Origin: an uncultured Bacilli bacterium
Lineage (GTDB): Bacteria; Bacillota_I; Bacilli_A; RF39; UBA660
Direction of reading: 5' to 3'
Assembly (NCBI GenBank): GCA_947632295.1
Contig: CANROQ010000050.1
Coordinates: 1 to 7,215 of the forward strand
DNA length: 7,215 nucleotides
How positions within the stretch are numbered: the first letter of the stretch is position 1; each line of letters opens with the position of its first letter. Under the pieces are notes generated by a model that worked only from the letters and a program-made list of their open reading frames with translations, had not been told where the DNA came from and did no database searches. Shown here one piece after another: positions 6,692-7,215 of the stretch. The position numbers and the translations under genes are program-made.

Positions 6692-7215
6692 ATGGTAAAG
6701 AAAAAAATTAAAAAAATAAATAAAGTAAAAAAGAAGAAAAAAAAGATTAGAATTAAATATAGTAGAGTTTTTTTACTAATTGTTATTATAGTATTAATTG
6801 TTCTTTTAGTTAAAGCCTTTTTAAATATAAAAATTACTAATATTTATGTTAGTGGAAATGATGTCTATTTTAAAGATCAAGAAATAATCGATATTGCTAA
6901 AATACAAAATTATCCTAAAACTTTAATGAATTCTAGTTCAAAAATTAAAGCAAACTTAGAGAATAATGTTTATATTAAGAGTGCTAAAGTAAAAAAGAAA
7001 TTTTTAACCCAAGTATTTATCGAAGTAGAAGAAAATTATCCTTTATTTGTTTATAAGACAGACAATAAAACCGTTTTATTAAATGGTGATAAGGTCGATT
7101 CTATTTTAGATGCACCGATTGTTATGAATTATATTCCCAATTTAAAATATCAATCTTTTGTTGAAAAAATGGGTATTTTAGATTATGATATTTTAAATAG
7201 AATTTCGGAAATTAA
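6692..7215 (+). CDS. divIB: DivIB/FtsQ cell-division protein (3' partial)
   Basis: This is a bitopic membrane protein of the divisome that forms a complex with DivIC and FtsL and helps control septal peptidoglycan synthesis. The frame is open for 174 codons to the window edge, so the C-terminal beta region is incomplete. The first 25 residues form a very basic cytosolic tail (13 Lys, 2 Arg). A single membrane helix spans about 26-45 (VFLLIVIIVLIVLLVKAF region). An external POTRA domain runs about 47-114, opening with ITNIYVSGN, the typical V-x-G-N strand-turn, and ending near VFIEVEENYP. The start of the beta domain follows (FVYKTDNKTVLLNGDKV region). Overall order and length match DivIB/FtsQ of Firmicutes. 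In B. subtilis this gene directly follows murB; here the large modular gene separates them. The start codon is set by GGGTGAT at 6682-6688. Confidence 0.9.
   Translation, partial: MVKKKIKKINKVKKKKKKIRIKYSRVFLLIVIIVLIVLLVKAFLNIKITNIYVSGNDVYFKDQEIIDIAKIQNYPKTLMNSSSKIKANLENNVYIKSAKVKKKFLTQVFIEVEENYPLFVYKTDNKTVLLNGDKVDSILDAPIVMNYIPNLKYQSFVEKMGILDYDILNRISEI

Overview
The window is very AT-rich DNA carrying peptidoglycan and cell-division genes with strong Firmicutes family signatures. The most likely source is a low-GC Bacilli lineage that still has a cell wall, such as an Erysipelotrichales, RF39 or RFN20 type gut bacterium. This is inferred from base composition, the Bacilli-type murG-murB-divIB order, Shine-Dalgarno sites of the AGGAGGTGAT type, and Lys/Asn/Ile-rich proteins. 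I cannot fix the genus. All genes lie on the + strand.

Layout: (1) positions 1-816 hold a DUF368 membrane protein, missing only its extreme N-terminus, of the family shown to contain the polyprenyl-phosphate transporter PopT. A hairpin terminator overlaps its stop codon. (2) A 185-bp gap ends in an extended -10 promoter for murG (1002-2084). murB (2086-2982) follows one base later, so the two form a tight operon that ends in a second terminator. (3) A near-consensus promoter (TTGACT-16-TATAAT) drives a single large gene (3083-6586, 1167 aa), which ends in its own hairpin terminator. (4) divIB/ftsQ starts at 6692 and runs off the window at 7215.

Function: the flanking genes form a coherent lipid-II and division theme. 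PopT-like proteins return undecaprenyl phosphate to the cytosolic side. MurB makes UDP-MurNAc, MurG makes lipid II, and DivIB belongs to the septal DivIB-DivIC-FtsL complex. In Bacilli such as B. subtilis, divIB directly follows murB. Here a large, independently transcribed gene separates them.

The 1167-aa protein is the most interesting object. By reading, residues about 18-857 consist of five tandem modules of about 155-178 aa. Each module has two helical halves that resemble the repeats of Clp N-terminal (Clp_N) domains. Residues about 878-1135 resemble the whole length of TelA/YceH ('toxic anion resistance', PF05816). There is no AAA+ ATPase, Walker A motif, signal peptide or membrane segment. 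I infer a large cytosolic adaptor or scaffold-like stress protein sitting in a cell-wall and division locus. To my knowledge this architecture is not described, and I could not search to confirm that.
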